Positions 62,833 to 64,000 of a DNA stretch of 64,000 nucleotides are shown piece by piece; the stretch's first letter is position 1; every line of letters starts with the position of its first letter. Location of the stretch: assembly GCA_022823725.1 (NCBI GenBank), contig JAJEHL010000035.1:56295-120294 (forward strand). The letters are read 5' to 3'. Position numbers and translations under genes: made by a program. The DNA comes from Candidatus Latescibacterota bacterium (GTDB lineage: Bacteria > Latescibacterota > UBA2968). The notes under the pieces are model-generated. The model did not search any database. It saw nothing but the letters and a program-made list of their open reading frames with translations, and had not been told where the DNA came from.

Positions 62833-63774
62833 ATGAGAATCGCGCTCGTCATCCGCCCGTTCACCAATGAAAACCTCCAGACCGCGCTTCAAATGGACGT
62901 AAAAGACGTCGTAACGGTCTTACCCAATGCAGGCCCCGTCTGGGATTATCTCGCCATCTTGCGCCACAAAAAGCGCATTGAAGATCAGGGCTTGCGCTGG
63001 TCTGTTGTCGAATCTGTTCCCATCTCGGACAACATCAAACTGGGCCTTGAAGGTCGCGACCAGGAAATCGACAACTATTGCCAGACCATTCGCAACCTCG
63101 GTGCAGCGGGCATTCCCGTGATGTGTTACAACTGGATGGCCGTCTTTGGCTGGATGCGCACCTCTATGACCACCCGCACGCGCGGCAATGCCCTGGCCAG
63201 CACCTACGATCACAGCGATATGGAAAACGCGCCACCCATCACCGACTATGGCGACATCACCGAAGAACGCCTCTGGGAAAACCTCGAATACTTCCTCAAA
63301 AGAGTAATCCCCGTTGCCGAAGAAGCCGGCGTCAAACAGGGCTTGCACCCCGACGACCCCCCGCTCTCACCCATTCGCGGCGTTGCCCGCATCATCACCA
63401 GCCCCGAAGCTTATGATCGCGTCATCTCCTTCATCCCCAGCGAATACAATGGCCTCACCTACTGCCAGGGCAACTTCAAAGCCATGGGTGCCGATATTCC
63501 AGCCACCATTCACCACTTCAAAGACCACATCCACTTCGCCCACTTCCGCGATCTTCACGGCCAGGTACCCACCTTCTCCGAATCCTTTCACGACGACGGC
63601 GACACCGACATGGCAGAGGCCATTCGCGCGTACAAAGCAATCGGATTTAAGGGCGTCATCCGCCCCGACCACACGCCCACCTTTGCGATTGACGCGGAAG
63701 ATACAGGAGGCTACAACTTCCTCGGACGACTCTATGCAGTCGGGTACATGCGCGGGCTAATACATGGGACATAG
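62833..63774 (+). CDS. Mannonate dehydratase (UxuA) family protein
   Basis: The 313-residue product has the UxuA TIM-barrel features: VMCYNWMAVFGWMRTS, HPDDPPLSPIRGVARI with an active-site histidine, TYCQGNFKAMGADIPATIHH with the cysteine and histidine of the metal site, IHFAHFRDLHGQVPTFSESF and VIRPDHTPTF with the last His. UxuA converts D-mannonate to 2-keto-3-deoxygluconate in hexuronate breakdown. It is shorter than E. coli UxuA (394). AGGA is placed 9 bases before the ATG. A bidirectional terminator follows. Confidence 0.87.
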   Translation: MRIALVIRPFTNENLQTALQMDVKDVVTVLPNAGPVWDYLAILRHKKRIEDQGLRWSVVESVPISDNIKLGLEGRDQEIDNYCQTIRNLGAAGIPVMCYNWMAVFGWMRTSMTTRTRGNALASTYDHSDMENAPPITDYGDITEERLWENLEYFLKRVIPVAEEAGVKQGLHPDDPPLSPIRGVARIITSPEAYDRVISFIPSEYNGLTYCQGNFKAMGADIPATIHHFKDHIHFAHFRDLHGQVPTFSESFHDDGDTDMAEAIRAYKAIGFKGVIRPDHTPTFAIDAEDTGGYNFLGRLYAVGYMRGLIHGT

Positions 63775-63805
63775 TCATCGACATAGTCTTCTAAGATAAA
63801 CAAAA

Positions 63806-63837
63806 AAAAGGCTGCGATCTTACGACCGCAGCCTTTT
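63806..63837. terminator. Bidirectional rho-independent terminator
   Basis: AAAAGGCTGCG (63806-63816), a 10-base loop and CGCAGCCTTTT (63827-63837) form an 11-bp stem with A-run on one side and T-run on the other. It terminates both the plus-strand sugar operon and the minus-strand outer-membrane gene entering from the right. Confidence 0.9.
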
Positions 63838-63860
63838 GTGTAGCTAATGGGAGAAGCTTC

Positions 63861-64000
63861 TTAGAAGCCAATACCAACAGAGACGCGAACAGGATATTCA
63901 TCAAGTGCCTCAGCCCTTGAATACGATACATCCACACCCACACTCTGATCGCCCAACTTCTGACGCAAGCCTGCACCCACTGTCCAAGACTCGGAATCAT
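63861..64000 (-). CDS. Outer-membrane beta-barrel protein (3' end only)
   Basis: The minus strand reads 46 codons without a stop from the window edge to TAA at 63863-63861. The residues include SWTVGAGLRQKLGDQSVGVD, then SYSRAEALDE, and end YPVRVSVGIGF. Alternating polar and hydrophobic strands and a terminal phenylalanine are the outer-membrane insertion signal of PorV/OmpP1-like barrels. The start lies outside the window. Confidence 0.75.
   Translation of the reverse strand, partial: DSESWTVGAGLRQKLGDQSVGVDVSYSRAEALDEYPVRVSVGIGF

Noticed and set aside
1..64000. CRISPR array, tRNA or rRNA genes, transposase
   Set aside because: No regularly spaced repeats, cloverleaf-like segments, rRNA-like sequence or DDE/tyrosine recombinase motifs were seen in any gap.

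Overview
The window is a gene-dense bacterial chromosome fragment with double-membrane features: a TolC-like channel, an MlaC-like periplasmic protein, beta-barrel proteins ending in aromatic residues, and an RND/MMPL transporter. The load of phytanoyl-CoA dioxygenases, sulfatases, a creatininase-family protein, a mannonate dehydratase-like enzyme, an L-fucose isomerase-like enzyme and GFO/IDH/MOCA and SDR oxidoreductases resembles uncultured marine or sponge-associated lineages such as Poribacteria or Latescibacterota. That placement is inference. No rRNA or tRNA gene, CRISPR array, transposase or integrase was recognised.

Positions 1-9.5 kb are visibly AT-richer than the rest. They form a one-directional run of small-molecule-modifying enzymes: two GNATs, a racemase-like protein, folds of three aminoglycoside-modifying classes (APH, ANT, AAC(3)), two Nudix hydrolases, dCTP deaminase, RidA, a methyltransferase, a HigA-like antitoxin with only the tail of its toxin, and a methyltransferase fragment. 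Two genes in this run share a 70-bp leader. Positions 9.5-20.3 kb hold an FAD oxidoreductase, S9 peptidase, amidohydrolase, phytanoyl-CoA dioxygenase, PiT-like permease, toroid-fold protein, ankyrin protein and methyltransferase, all on the minus strand, and then a plus-strand glutamine synthetase.

Positions 20.3-31.5 kb look like an envelope-lipid cluster on the minus strand: TPR-parvulin protein, YbhN/HpnL-like flippase, TolC-like channel, a fused nucleotidyltransferase and CDP-alcohol phosphotransferase, MlaC/HpnM-like protein, HpnN-like RND protein, an internally duplicated membrane protein and a GMC oxidoreductase. Two plus-strand membrane-protein genes (31.6-33.0 kb) follow a consensus promoter placed so that the mRNA should be leaderless.

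Positions 33.1-46.1 kb are an almost gapless minus-strand operon: Nramp-like transporter, SelA-like PLP enzyme, three small toxin-antitoxin-type genes, sulfatase, hexapeptide acetyltransferase, SGNH hydrolase, dioxygenase-like protein, IolD-like TPP enzyme, CehA/McbA-like metallohydrolase and a second sulfatase. It looks like a catabolic route for an unknown sulfated or cyclitol-like compound. Positions 46.2-52.3 kb hold IF-1 with a basic tail, a beta-barrel, a DUF3047 protein, a type 2 asparaginase, an amidohydrolase, an SDR and a VOC protein, followed by a palindromic repeat element.

Positions 52.5-60.1 kb carry a heterodimeric ABC exporter with one degenerate ATP site, a GNAT-like acyltransferase, and an ABC-2 exporter of three genes. 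Positions 60.1-63.8 kb are a plus-strand sugar-acid operon with its own promoter. The window ends in a bidirectional terminator and the 3' end of another outer-membrane protein gene. All coordinates, motifs and counts were read by eye; no alignment or search was run.
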